The translations under genes were made by a program, and so were the position numbers. A DNA stretch of 64,000 nucleotides from JASHVB01 sp035508435 (GTDB lineage Bacteria; Pseudomonadota; Alphaproteobacteria; Acetobacterales; Acetobacteraceae). The stretch covers positions 1 through 64,000 of the forward strand of contig DATJNA010000079.1 of NCBI GenBank assembly GCA_035508435.1. Reading direction: 5' to 3'. The notes below the pieces were generated by a model. It made no database searches. It was not told the DNA's origin and saw only the letters and a program-made list of their open reading frames with translations. Shown piece after piece: positions 48,124-56,513 of the stretch. Positions within the stretch are counted from its first letter, which is position 1. Each line of letters starts with the position of its first letter.

Positions 48124-49686
48124 TCAGGCCGCCCGCCGCTGCGCCAGGCGCGCCGCGGTGCCCTGGAACCGCGCTGCCGCGGCGGCATCCAACTCGAACG
48201 CGAGGTGCAGCAGTTCCCCGTCGGAGTCGCGCACGACGAACGGCAATGGCATACCAAGCGCGTCGGCGCTGAGCGAACCGCGGGTTCCCGCCGGCAGCGC
48301 CGGCGCGCCGGTCAGCGCGGCACCCTTGTCCGACAGATCCATGATGCGGGCGGCGTGGGTTTGGCCGCCGGCCGTCAGGCGGCAGGGCAGCTCCATCCGG
48401 TAGCGCTCGACCCCGCGCCGATCCACCTCCGGCGTCGCCGTGCGCACCGCGCGGATCACGGAATGCCGCAATGCCTCCATCGCGTCGTTCAGGCCGGACG
48501 CGTTGTCCCGCACCGTCGCGGCATGCTGGCCGGTCTCGCCGGCTTCGGTCGAGACCTCCTGCGTGCGGCGGGTCATTTCGTTGGCGGCGTTCGCGGTCTC
48601 GGTGACGTTGCGCGCGATCTCCGCCGTGGCGGCGCTTTGTTGCTCCACCGCCGCCGCGATCGAGCTGGAGATCGCGTCGATCTCGGTGATCGTTTGCTCG
48701 ATCTTGGCCACCGCCGCCACTGAGGCGCCGGTCGCGGCCCGCACCTGCGCTATGTGCCGGGCGATCTCCTCGGTCGAGCGCGCGGTCTGGTTGGCGAGCT
48801 GTTTCACCTCGCTCGCCACCACGGCGAAGCCCTTGCCGGCATCGCCGGCGCGCGCCGCCTCGATGGTGGCGTTCAGCGCCAGCAGGTTGGTCCTGGCGGC
48901 AATCTCGCCGATGATGCCGGCCACGGCGCCGATTTGCGCCACCTGCTGCTGCAAGGCTTCGATCGTGGTGCGGGTCTCGGCGCCGGCGGAGACCGCGCGA
49001 CCGACCACCTCGCTCGACTGGCTGACCCGGCCGCCGATCTCGCGGATCGACATGCTCAATTGCTCTGCCGCGCTGGCCACTGTCTGGGCGTTGGCCAGCG
49101 CCTGGCCGGCGGCCGTCGCGGCGCTCTCCGCCGAATCACCGGTGCGCGCGGCGGAGGCGCGCATCGCATCGGCGGTGTCCGTCATCGCGGCGGTGCGGCT
49201 GCGGATTTCTGCCAGAGCCGTGCCCGTGTCTGTCTCGATATGCTCTGCCATGCGCAACAGGGAGGCGCGCTTGTCCTCACGAGCGGTCACCAATTCCTCG
49301 ATGTCCTGCCAATAGCTGAACACCACGGGCTGGCCGCCGATCTGCTGCGGGACCAGCGTGACCTGCACCGGGAACGTACTCCCGTCCGCGCGCCGGTGCC
49401 GCCATTCGAAGCGCGCGTATCCGGTCTTGAGGGCGTGGGCGATGTGTTGCCGTGCCAGGTCACCGGATGGCTCCCCGCCGGGCTGACGCTCTGGCGAGAG
49501 GTCGCCGGGATGCCGCTGCAATACCTCCGCTTTGCCCTGGCAGCGCAGGATGCGGAGGGCGGCTTCATTGCAGGCGAGGATTTGCTCCGCGGTGTGGACC
49601 AGGATGGCATCCGCGCTCTTTTCGAATGCTGTCCGGTAGACCGCGGCTTCCCACGCGGTGTGATTTCGTTTCGCGAGCAAGCGCAT
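48124..49686 (-). CDS. soluble PAS-MCP-PilZ chemoreceptor
   Basis: The 520-residue protein has no transmembrane helix. It contains an N-terminal PAS domain (15-130; CNEAALRILRCQG, EWRHRRADGSTFPV) and a methyl-accepting signalling domain with the conserved hairpin tip NLLALNATIEAARAGDAGKG. It ends in a PilZ domain (about 415-510; RRGVERYRMELPCRL, DLSDKGA), which would bind cyclic di-GMP. It therefore may connect cytoplasmic sensing and c-di-GMP to chemotaxis or another Che-type pathway. AGGGGA precedes ATG 49686. Confidence 0.9.
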   Translation of the reverse strand: MRLLAKRNHTAWEAAVYRTAFEKSADAILVHTAEQILACNEAALRILRCQGKAEVLQRHPGDLSPERQPGGEPSGDLARQHIAHALKTGYARFEWRHRRADGSTFPVQVTLVPQQIGGQPVVFSYWQDIEELVTAREDKRASLLRMAEHIETDTGTALAEIRSRTAAMTDTADAMRASAARTGDSAESAATAAGQALANAQTVASAAEQLSMSIREIGGRVSQSSEVVGRAVSAGAETRTTIEALQQQVAQIGAVAGIIGEIAARTNLLALNATIEAARAGDAGKGFAVVASEVKQLANQTARSTEEIARHIAQVRAATGASVAAVAKIEQTITEIDAISSSIAAAVEQQSAATAEIARNVTETANAANEMTRRTQEVSTEAGETGQHAATVRDNASGLNDAMEALRHSVIRAVRTATPEVDRRGVERYRMELPCRLTAGGQTHAARIMDLSDKGAALTGAPALPAGTRGSLSADALGMPLPFVVRDSDGELLHLAFELDAAAAARFQGTAARLAQRRAA

Positions 49687-49842
49687 GGCAACGTCCCCTG
49701 GCGTGGCGGCGGTCGATACAGCCGCCGTCGAGACTAGCCATCAGACCTGAACCGTTCCTTAACGCCGCTGGCCGCGCCGACCTGCGGCTGGCGCGCGCGC
49801 CCGGCATCCTCTATCCGCTGCGTCAGGAGACCGCCGAGTGCA

Positions 49843-50463
49843 ATGAACGAGACCCGGTTCTGGCTGATCCGCCACGCCCTGGTGGACGAAAACGCCCGTG
49901 CCATCCTGTATGGGGTGATGGACGTGGCTTTGTGCGAGCCCACGCTGCTGGAGCAAGGGCCGATGTATGCATCGCTGGCGCGGCGCTTGCCGCGGCAGGC
50001 GCGATGGCTGGTCACGCCGCTGACGCGCACGCGGCGCACCGCCGAGGCGATTTTCGCCGCCGGCTACCCGCCCGCCGCGCTGACCGAGGAACCCGGGCTG
50101 ATCGAGCAATCGCTCGGCGACTGGCAGGGCCTGGCGCACGCCGAGCTGCCCGCCCGCCTGACCCTGCCGCAACACGCGTTCTGGCCGCTCGCCGGCCATG
50201 AGAAGCCGCCGGGCGGGGAGAGCATGGCGGACGTGATCGCCCGCGTCGGAGCGACCATGGAGTGGCTGGCGGAGGCCCATGACGGCGCAGACGTGGTCGC
50301 AGTCGCGCATGGCGGCTCGATCCGCGCCGCCGTGGCACATGCGCTGCGGATCGGGCCTGACAACGCGCTGCACCTCTCGATCCAGAACCTGTCGCTGACC
50401 CGGCTGGAGCGCTATCCGGAGGGCTGGCGGGTGTCCTGCGTCAACGAACTTCCGGGCTACTGA
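49843..50463 (+). CDS. histidine phosphatase family protein
   Basis: The 206-residue product has the catalytic motif IRHALVDEN (the RHG motif reads RHA), the second catalytic histidine in VVAVAHGGSIRA and a conserved Glu in EEPGLIEQSLGDWQG. It is the phosphoglycerate-mutase-like phosphatase fold. The similarity to CobC/phosphatase-type proteins is general, and the substrate is open. It starts at ATG 49843 after a weak GAG site. Confidence 0.88.
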   Translation: MNETRFWLIRHALVDENARAILYGVMDVALCEPTLLEQGPMYASLARRLPRQARWLVTPLTRTRRTAEAIFAAGYPPAALTEEPGLIEQSLGDWQGLAHAELPARLTLPQHAFWPLAGHEKPPGGESMADVIARVGATMEWLAEAHDGADVVAVAHGGSIRAAVAHALRIGPDNALHLSIQNLSLTRLERYPEGWRVSCVNELPGY

Positions 50464-50579
50464 CCGGAAATCCGCCACAAACCGGCCGCCGGACCGCCCG
50501 TTTGCATAAGGATGCTTGCCCGCGACTCGGGCCATCTGCGCTATGCAAGCCCGAATCGCCCTGCGGAGGAGGATTGCCC

Positions 50580-51605
50580 ATGCGCCGCTTTCTGCTGACC
50601 GCCGTCGCCCTGGCGGCAATGCTCGCGCCGGGATTCGCCCGCGCGCAAAGCGAGCCTCAGACGCTGGTGGACCGAGCCACGCTTTCCATCCAGGAAATGA
50701 TGACGCAGCAGGTCTCCCAGGACCCGCGGATCGAGCTGACCCACGCCCGGGCGGTGATGATCTGTCCACGCATCTTCAAGGCCGGGTTCTTCTTCGGCGG
50801 CTCCGGCGGCGATTGCGTGCTGCTGGCGCGGGCGGGCAACGGCACCTGGTCGTATCCGTCGTTCTACACCATCGGCAGCGGCAGCTTCGGCCTGCAGATC
50901 GGCATCGAGGACAGCTCGCTCGCGATGATGATCATGACGCAGCGCGGGCTGAATGCGGTGCTGGACAGCCAGTTCAAGCTGGGGGCGGATGCGTCGGTCG
51001 CGATCGCGACGATCGGCGGCACAGTGGGCGGCGCGACCACCGCGGCGGTCGGCGCCGACATCGTGGTGTTCGCGCAGACCCGCGGCTTGTTCGGCGGCAT
51101 TTCGCTCGAGGGCAGCGTCATGTCTTTGCTCAGCACCTGGAACGCGGCCTATTACGGCCAGCCCCTCGCCGCGCGCCAGATCGTGATCCAGATGATGGGG
51201 GCCAATCCTGGCGCCAATCCGCTGCGCGAGGTGTTGACGCGCTATGGCACGCCGGCGGCGGTGCAGGTGGCCGCGCCGCCTCCGCCGCCTGGTTACGCGC
51301 CGGGCGGGCAGGGTTATCCGCCGCAGGCACAAGGCTATCCGCCGCAAGGCCAGGGCTATGGCGGGCAGCCGCAAAGCTACGCCGCGCCGCCACAAGGGTA
51401 TCCCTCGCCGGCGCAGGGTAGCGCCGCATCGAATCAGAACTACGCGCCAGGTGGCCCGGGCTATGCGCCGGCCTATCCGCCGATGAACCAGGCGGGCGGC
51501 GGTCAGGCCTACGGCGCGATGAGCGACAACCAGGGTGGACAGGCGGTGCAATTGCAGCCGAACGCGGGGGTGCAGCAACAGTCGTTGCCGCCGCCGTCGC
51601 GGTAG
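50580..51605 (+). CDS. SYLF-domain (YSC84-like) lipid-binding protein, exported
   Basis: The 341-residue protein has a signal peptide (MRRFLLTAVALAAMLAPGFARAQ) and a SYLF domain (about 45-215) with CPRIFKAGFFFGGSGGDCVLL and SFYTIGSGSFGLQIGIEDSS. The C-terminal 110 residues are Pro/Gly/Gln/Tyr-rich with PGYAPGGQGYPPQ-like repeats and are probably disordered. SYLF domains bind membrane lipids. ATG 50580 has GGAGGAGG upstream. Confidence 0.9.
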   Translation: MRRFLLTAVALAAMLAPGFARAQSEPQTLVDRATLSIQEMMTQQVSQDPRIELTHARAVMICPRIFKAGFFFGGSGGDCVLLARAGNGTWSYPSFYTIGSGSFGLQIGIEDSSLAMMIMTQRGLNAVLDSQFKLGADASVAIATIGGTVGGATTAAVGADIVVFAQTRGLFGGISLEGSVMSLLSTWNAAYYGQPLAARQIVIQMMGANPGANPLREVLTRYGTPAAVQVAAPPPPPGYAPGGQGYPPQAQGYPPQGQGYGGQPQSYAAPPQGYPSPAQGSAASNQNYAPGGPGYAPAYPPMNQAGGGQAYGAMSDNQGGQAVQLQPNAGVQQQSLPPPSR

Positions 51606-51657
51606 GGGGTAACCGGGGAGCGCGGGCGCCATCGCGGGTGACCGCCGCAAGGCGACG

Positions 51658-52128
51658 TCACCCGATTACGACCGCGCCCTGGCGCAACCGGCGACGCATC
51701 AGGCGGCGACCGGTCGCCTCGAATCCGGCGGCGCGATAGAGGCGATGCGCGGCGGCGTTGCCGGTATCCACTTCGAGGTGAAGCGTGCGGATTCCCAATT
51801 GCGCCGCTTGGGCAAGTGCGAACAGTAGCACCTGCCTGCCCAATCCGCGGCCGCGCGCTTCAGGCACCAGGTAGAGATCTTCGATAAGCCCGTCGCGCCC
51901 TTCGTATTCGATGCTGTAGCCAAGGGTGATGACAAGATATCCCGCCGCGCTGCCGTTGGAACGAACAATCCAGGCTTGCGCCAATGGTTCGCCTGCGATG
52001 ATGTGCCGGACGGCAGCCTCGCCGTCCGGGGTGAGCGGGTGGCCGTCCTCGCGATGAAAGGTGCGTGCCATGTGGAGCAACAGGTCCGCATCCGCCGCCT
52101 GCGCCAGATCGATGGTGAGGTCAGTCAT
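51658..52128 (-). CDS. GNAT-family N-acetyltransferase
   Basis: The 156-residue product has the acetyl-CoA motif A (DLYLVPEARGRGLGRQVLLFA) and the motif B region (LHLEVDTGNAAAHRLYRAAGF). No signal peptide or second domain is present. ATG 52128 is the best start, because the longer frame to 52287 lacks family similarity and overlaps regulatory sequences. The substrate is unknown. An FNR-type box lies 146 bases upstream. Confidence 0.9.
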   Translation of the reverse strand: MTDLTIDLAQAADADLLLHMARTFHREDGHPLTPDGEAAVRHIIAGEPLAQAWIVRSNGSAAGYLVITLGYSIEYEGRDGLIEDLYLVPEARGRGLGRQVLLFALAQAAQLGIRTLHLEVDTGNAAAHRLYRAAGFEATGRRLMRRRLRQGAVVIG

Positions 52129-52250
52129 CGGTCCCTGCCATCGCACGAGCAAATGCTGTCTGGATCGGCCGGCGATTGCCATGGCTTGAACGCGCTTTTG
52201 CGAGCCTTGGCAGCGGCACGTCTGACGCGGCGCCGGAGTGGTGTGCCTCG

Positions 52251-52269
52251 CGCCATGCCGGGCATGGCG
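52251..52269. promoter_or_regulatory. 19-bp perfect palindrome beside the FNR box
   Basis: CGCCATGCC and GGCATGGCG are exact reverse complements separated by a single G. The element ends four bases before the FNR-type box. It could be an operator for a second regulator or a small hairpin. Confidence 0.5.
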
Positions 52270-52273
52270 GTAA

Positions 52274-52287
52274 TTGATCCAGATCAA
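52274..52287. promoter_or_regulatory. FNR/FixK-type binding site
   Basis: TTGATCCAGATCAA fits TTGAT-N4-ATCAA. With its flanks (A before, TG after) it matches the site at 44272 at all but one position. Its centre at 52280.5 would activate a rightward start near 52322 (class II spacing), where CATCGT at 52310-52315 could be a weak -10. Confidence 0.7.
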
Positions 52288-52321
52288 TGCCGTCGGCGAC
52301 CGCGGGCGCCATCGTTCGAGC

Positions 52322-52398
52322 CGGTCGCCGCTCCCCGGCGATGCCTAACGGCAACTCACAACGGCGTCCCGCCCCGGGCCGGGACGCCGTTCCTTTTT
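52322..52398 (+). ncRNA. candidate FNR-controlled small RNA
   Basis: A transcript from the expected class II start to the T-run would be about 77 nt. It would contain a first hairpin (TCGCCG pairing with CGGCGA around CTCCC), a single-stranded linker (about 52342-52359) and the terminator hairpin. No protein gene on the + strand would otherwise need this terminator: the nearest upstream + gene ends at 51605. It would be comparable in concept to FnrS of enterobacteria. It is predicted only from signals. Confidence 0.35.
52360..52398 (+). terminator. Rho-independent terminator
   Basis: AACGGCGTCCCG pairs perfectly with CGGGACGCCGTT around a short GC loop and is followed by CCTTTTT. The T-run is on the + strand, whereas both flanking genes run leftward, so it ends a + strand transcript. 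Confidence 0.8.
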
Positions 52399-52496
52399 CA
52401 TGCAGGCCGGCGGGCTCCGTCGCGTGGCGACCACGGCAGATCCCGGGAGCAATGGTCCCGGCCGCGCCGGGGACGGGCATCATCCGGCGTCAACCG

Positions 52497-53276
52497 CTAT
52501 TGCGCCGAGGCGGGCACCAGCACCTCTTGCGCGCCTTCGCCCGACCCGAGGTCGGCGTCCGTCATGATCCGCCAGGTTCCGCCGATCAGGATCTCGCTCG
52601 GCCGGAACCGCGACTTGTACGCCATCTTCCTGCTCTCGGGCACCCAGTAGCCGAGATACACGTAGGGCAGCCCAGCCCCCAGGGCCCGCTCGATCAGCCA
52701 CAGGATCGTGTAGGTGCCGATCGAGCGCTTCTCGAACCCCGGCGCGAAGAAGCTGTAGACCGCGGACAGCCCATCCCCCAGCTTGTCGGTCAGACACGCC
52801 CCCACCAGCCGATCGTCGGGATCGCGGAACTCGACGATGAAGGTCTCGATCGGCGTGTCCTCCACCATCGCGCGATAGTCGTAGAAGCTCATGGTCGCCA
52901 TGTCGCCCTCGCCATGGCGCATCAATTGGTAGCGTTGGAACAAGTGGAATTGCTCCGCGGTGGCGCGGGCGGGGACCTCGAACCCCTCCACCATGGCATT
53001 GGCGCGGGCGATGCGGCGCAGCGTGCGGTCCGGCTGGAAGGTCGCCACCGGGATGCGGATCGGCACGCAGGCCTGACAGGACGGGCAGACGGGCGCGTAG
53101 GCGATGTTGTGGCTGCGGCGGAAGCCGGCGCGCGACAGCCGGTCGTGCAGCGCGTCCGCGTCGGGGCCGGTGATCTCGGTCACCACCTTGCGCTCGGTCC
53201 GCCCCGACAGATAGGGGCAGGGCAGAGGGGCCGTCGTGTAGAAGAATTGCGGCCTGCGCGGTGGTTTGTAGCTCAT
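52497..53276 (-). CDS. bpt: aminoacyl-tRNA--protein transferase (leucyl/arginyl type)
   Basis: This 259-residue enzyme transfers an amino acid (leucine for Bpt) from tRNA to N-terminal acidic residues, marking proteins for degradation by ClpAP. The N-terminal cysteine-rich signature is visible (PCPYLSGRTERKVVT and CPSCQACVPIRIPV), as are SFYDYRAMVEDTPIET and VYLGYWVPESRKMAYKSRFRP. The order and length match bacterial Ate/Bpt proteins. It overlaps the upstream RDD gene by four bases. Confidence 0.94.
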   Translation of the reverse strand: MSYKPPRRPQFFYTTAPLPCPYLSGRTERKVVTEITGPDADALHDRLSRAGFRRSHNIAYAPVCPSCQACVPIRIPVATFQPDRTLRRIARANAMVEGFEVPARATAEQFHLFQRYQLMRHGEGDMATMSFYDYRAMVEDTPIETFIVEFRDPDDRLVGACLTDKLGDGLSAVYSFFAPGFEKRSIGTYTILWLIERALGAGLPYVYLGYWVPESRKMAYKSRFRPSEILIGGTWRIMTDADLGSGEGAQEVLVPASAQ

Positions 53277-53779
53277 GCGTAGGGTGACCCGCCCGGGATG
53301 TTCCCGTAGCCGAAGGGCGGGGTCAATGGCTGTAGCGTCTCGATGCGCACCACGACCAATCCGCTGATCAGGTCATGCAGGGTGCGGTGGCGGATGGTGA
53401 CCAGCGCCACCAGCAGCAGCAAGCCGGAGGTCGCCAGGGTCAGATAGAACACCAGCGTGGAGATCACCGCCTGCAACGCGTTGGGGCGGACGAAGCTGGC
53501 GTTGTCCAGCACGACCAGGCCCAGCCAGTGCTGCCCCGGCGTGGCGCTGAGCGGGCTGATCAGCGACAGGAAATGATAGCAGAACGGCACGAACGGCAGG
53601 ACGCTCATGGCGCCGAACCCCAGGCCCAGCGTCAGGATGCCGAACACCATCAGGCCCAGCCACAGGCCGACCAGCAATAATACGATCAGCACCACGTCGA
53701 TGAACCAGGCAACGACGCGGCGGGACATGACGCCCTGGGTCAGGGCGGCGTCGTCCGGAAAGGGGGCGCGGAAGATCAT
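53273..53779 (-). CDS. RDD-family membrane protein
   Basis: The 168-residue protein has three or four transmembrane helices. The RDD signature is seen as SRRVVAWFIDVVLI (Arg and Asp), with RHRTLHDLISGLVVV near the end. ATG 53779 is preferred over a longer start that would read through a shadow segment. It overlaps its neighbours on both sides by four bases, giving an acylase-RDD-bpt operon. The transported species, if any, is unknown. Confidence 0.9.
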   Translation of the reverse strand: MIFRAPFPDDAALTQGVMSRRVVAWFIDVVLIVLLLVGLWLGLMVFGILTLGLGFGAMSVLPFVPFCYHFLSLISPLSATPGQHWLGLVVLDNASFVRPNALQAVISTLVFYLTLATSGLLLLVALVTIRHRTLHDLISGLVVVRIETLQPLTPPFGYGNIPGGSPYA

Positions 53780-56169
53780 GGGTTCAGTCGCAAGGTTGCC
53801 GTCATGGTCCGGGGTTGGGGGCCCAGGGTGATGGTAGCGCCGTCGCGCCATCGCGTCATGAAATTCCGGCTGAAGCGGCTGAGCGGATTGCCCGATTGTC
53901 CCGGCGTCACAATGAACAAGGAGCGGTCCAGGTCGGCGAGGTCATATACGCCGCGATAAGACGCCCCGTGCACCGAGGAGAAATCGCGGAAGCGCGGGCC
54001 GCCGCGGTCGAGGGTGGTATCGTCGCCCGGGGTGGGGATACGCGCGGTGGTGAGTGTCCGCAGCAGCGGGATGGCGCGCAGCACCGGGTGGGCGAATATC
54101 GCCTCGTGCGCGGTCCCCCAGCGCCAGGCGGCGGGATCGGGGCCGAAGCGGGCGGCAAGCCCGGTGACCGCCGTTTCCAGTGCCTCGGCCAGCGGCTTGT
54201 TGCAGTCGCCGTTGCACCAATGCGCGCCCGCCGGGCTCAGCACGAACGCGACGAAGTCGGAGATCGGCCCGCCATCGGCCAAGGGAATCCCGTGATTGCG
54301 CAGCAGCAGCGACGCGTAGAACTGGTTGATCCAGGCGTTGAAGATCAGCGGTTGCGGCGCATCCATCGTCATGGCGCCGTCCCAGTTGCGCAGCAGTGCC
54401 TGGGCTTTGGCTGCCAGGGCGTTGGCTGCCAGGGGGGCGTTGGCTGCCAGGGCGTTGGCTGCCAGGGCGTTGGCTGCCAGGGCGGTGGGAGCCTGCTGCG
54501 GCACAGGCGCCGCCAGCAGCGCGGGCAGCACCTGCCGGGCGAACGTGCTGACCACGTCCACCTGCATGCGCGCGAAATCGGCGGCCGTGAGGTGGTTGTT
54601 GTCGTCCAGCAACTGCCGCACCCGCCGGGCCCGCCAATCGCCGAACCAGTCGCGCCCGAGGAACACCGGGAAATCGGGCGGGGCGATGCGCTCGTTGGTG
54701 TTCACCAGGCGCCCGCTGGCGGGGGAGACGTAGTGCGGCAATTGCTCGCCCGATGCCCAGCCGACCCAGTCATAGCCGCCGTTGCCCGGGACCGGCGCGG
54801 CGCCGTCGCCGGCGCGCCGGATCGGCACCCGCCCGGTGACATAGAGCGCGATGGTGTGCGCATCCGCCACCAGCAGGTTCTGCACCGGCGAGGTGATCTG
54901 CGCCGCCGCCTTGCCTGCCTGCGCCACGTCCTGGGCCTGGTTGAGCGCGAACAAGCCCTCGGCAGCGGTGTTGTCGGCGGCGAGATTCGCCATCGCCACC
55001 GCCAGCACCGGGCCGCCCTTGGCCTTTGGCAGGTCGCTGATCACCGGGCCGTGGCGGGTTGAGCGGACGGTCAGCACGTCGTCGGGCCGGCCGCGTACCT
55101 TGATTTGCTCGGTGCGGACGGTGAAGGGCTGCGGCCCCTCCGGCGTCTGGTAGTCATCGGCGCCGACCGGCGTCTCGACGAACACGTCCTGGACGTCCGC
55201 GCCGGTGGTGGTGAAGGTCCAGGCGATGTGACGGTTGCGGCCGATCACCAGGCCGGGGATACCGGGCGCGGTGGCTCCGGCCAGCGTGCCGTCCGGCGTG
55301 TCGATGCGGGCGAGGTACCAGATGGACGGGAAGCCGAATGCCAGATGCGGATCTCCCGCCAGCAGCGGCGCCCCGGTGGCGGTGTGGCGTCCGTCCACCG
55401 CCCACTCGTTGGAGGCGGTGCTGGGCAGGGTGAAGGCGCCGGGGAAGTTCGGCAGCACCTTCTCCAGCCCGGCCACCGCATCGGCGAACTGCCGGGGCAG
55501 CGTCAGGGCGGCCTCCGGCCGGCCGGGGCCGCTCTGGTCCGGCCACAATTCGTCGATGAACGGTTGCGGCACCTTGCCGGCCAGCGCCTGGCGCGACAGC
55601 TCCTGCCGCCAGTTCATCGACAGCCACAGGCCCATGGTTTCGCCCCACAGCAGGGAATCGATCGGCGTCCATGGGTCGGGGCGGCCGAGCACCAGGAACT
55701 CCGGCGCGGCGAAGCGGCCCCGCAGCGCGATCCGGGCGTTCACCCCGTTGGCATAGGCCTGAAGCACGGCGCGGGTCTGCGGCGGCAGGGCGGCGTAGCT
55801 GGTCTCGGCCGCCTGGCGCAGGCCCAGCGTGCGCATCAGGCGATCGAGCGGCAGGGTGACCGCGCCGGCGATCTCCGACAGCCGGCCGGAGGCGTTGCGG
55901 CGCATCAGCTCCATCTCGAACATGCGGTCGCGGGCGTGCACGAAACCGAGCGCCGCGGCGGCGTCCAGGTCGTTGGCGGCGCGGATGCGGGGCACGCCGT
56001 CCTGGTCGAACGTGATGTCCACCGGGGCGGAGAGGCCCGGGATGCGGGCGGCCTGGTGCGCGCGCGGCAGGGTCAGCCAGAGCGCGCCGCTCACCAGCGC
56101 GACGAGCAATAACAGGACGAAACCGATGGCGGAAAGCACGTGGGCGAGGCCGCGAAGCAGGGAACGCAT
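53776..56169 (-). CDS. penicillin acylase family protein
   Basis: The 797-residue N-terminal-nucleophile hydrolase precursor has an N-terminal membrane or signal helix (about 10-32). The nucleophile segment STASNEWAVDG marks the start of the beta chain after autocleavage, and DPHLAFGFPSIWYLARI and HIAWTFTTTGADVQDVF are typical. The substrate may be an amide such as an acyl-homoserine lactone or a beta-lactam side chain. A low-complexity stretch of LAANA repeats lies near 560-588. ATG 56169 is chosen over an upstream frame that crosses a repeat array. Confidence 0.9.
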   Translation of the reverse strand: MRSLLRGLAHVLSAIGFVLLLLVALVSGALWLTLPRAHQAARIPGLSAPVDITFDQDGVPRIRAANDLDAAAALGFVHARDRMFEMELMRRNASGRLSEIAGAVTLPLDRLMRTLGLRQAAETSYAALPPQTRAVLQAYANGVNARIALRGRFAAPEFLVLGRPDPWTPIDSLLWGETMGLWLSMNWRQELSRQALAGKVPQPFIDELWPDQSGPGRPEAALTLPRQFADAVAGLEKVLPNFPGAFTLPSTASNEWAVDGRHTATGAPLLAGDPHLAFGFPSIWYLARIDTPDGTLAGATAPGIPGLVIGRNRHIAWTFTTTGADVQDVFVETPVGADDYQTPEGPQPFTVRTEQIKVRGRPDDVLTVRSTRHGPVISDLPKAKGGPVLAVAMANLAADNTAAEGLFALNQAQDVAQAGKAAAQITSPVQNLLVADAHTIALYVTGRVPIRRAGDGAAPVPGNGGYDWVGWASGEQLPHYVSPASGRLVNTNERIAPPDFPVFLGRDWFGDWRARRVRQLLDDNNHLTAADFARMQVDVVSTFARQVLPALLAAPVPQQAPTALAANALAANALAANAPLAANALAAKAQALLRNWDGAMTMDAPQPLIFNAWINQFYASLLLRNHGIPLADGGPISDFVAFVLSPAGAHWCNGDCNKPLAEALETAVTGLAARFGPDPAAWRWGTAHEAIFAHPVLRAIPLLRTLTTARIPTPGDDTTLDRGGPRFRDFSSVHGASYRGVYDLADLDRSLFIVTPGQSGNPLSRFSRNFMTRWRDGATITLGPQPRTMTATLRLNP
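54404..54483 (-). repeat. 15-bp coding minisatellite in penicillin acylase
   Basis: The unit GCGTTGGCTGCCAGG repeats about five times, with one interrupted unit carrying extra G bases that stay in frame. It encodes LAANA repeats. Copy-number change by multiples of 15 bases would keep the gene in frame. Confidence 0.85.
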
Positions 56170-56255
56170 CGGCGCAGAGTGACGCGCGGCGGGGCAAAAG
56201 GGAAAGCATTGTGGGATGACAAGACGGTCAGCGCGGCGCCGCGACGGCACGGCGG

Positions 56256-56460
56256 CGGGGAGCGCGCGGGACGTATCGCGCCGCCGGGAGCGCGCGGGAC
56301 GTGTCGCGCGGCGGGGAGCGCGCAGGCAGGCACGGCCGGGGGCGCGCGGGACGTGTCGCGCCGCCGGGAGCGCGCGGGACGTGTCGCGCCGCCGGGAGCG
56401 CGCGGGAGGTGTCGCGCGGCCGGGAGCGCGCCGGCAGGCACGGCCGGCAGCGCGCGGTTG
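56256..56460. repeat. 28-bp GC-rich tandem repeat array
   Basis: Units based on GGGAGCGCGCGGGACGTGTC followed by GCGCCGCC recur about six to seven times. A second element, GCAGGCACGGCCGG or a close variant, interrupts the array twice, giving a higher-order pattern of about 100 bases. The 28-base period is not a multiple of three, so it is not maintained as protein-coding sequence. Confidence 0.75.
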
Positions 56461-56468
56461 CCCGATTA

Positions 56469-56497
56469 GATGGTACGCCATATATTGGCACGCCATC
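56469..56497 (+). promoter_or_regulatory. candidate MarR operator upstream of marR
   Basis: TGGTACGCCA and TGGCACGCCA are near-identical half sites separated by TATAT. The whole 29-base stretch is an imperfect inverted repeat (GATGG at one end, CCATC at the other). It lies 16 bases before the marR start, where bound MarR would block transcription. The AT-rich centre stands out in this GC-rich region. Confidence 0.6.
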
Positions 56498-56513
56498 GAA
56501 CAGGCGGCCGGTG

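Larger units (their letters stand above)
52129..52496. other. regulatory region holding an FNR box and a terminator
   Basis: This 368-base gap between two leftward genes contains, in order on the + strand, a 19-base palindrome, an FNR/FixK-type box and a perfect 12-bp hairpin with a T-run. The arrangement suggests a small rightward transcript. The remaining part (52400-52496) shows nothing further. Confidence 0.6.
56170..56513. other. repeat-bearing gap between acylase and marR
   Basis: This 344-base divergent region holds a 28-bp tandem repeat array at 56256-56460 and a MarR-type operator at 56469-56497. It contains no supportable gene, although frames run through the repeats on both strands. 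Confidence 0.6.

Noticed and set aside
56256..56460. CRISPR array
   Set aside because: The 28-bp units are directly adjacent or separated by another repeat, not by unique spacers, and no cas gene is present.
56170..56496. 109-codon N-terminal extension of the penicillin acylase
   Set aside because: The extension reads through the 28-bp repeat array as Pro/Ala/Arg-rich sequence. The signal helix starts at ATG 56169.
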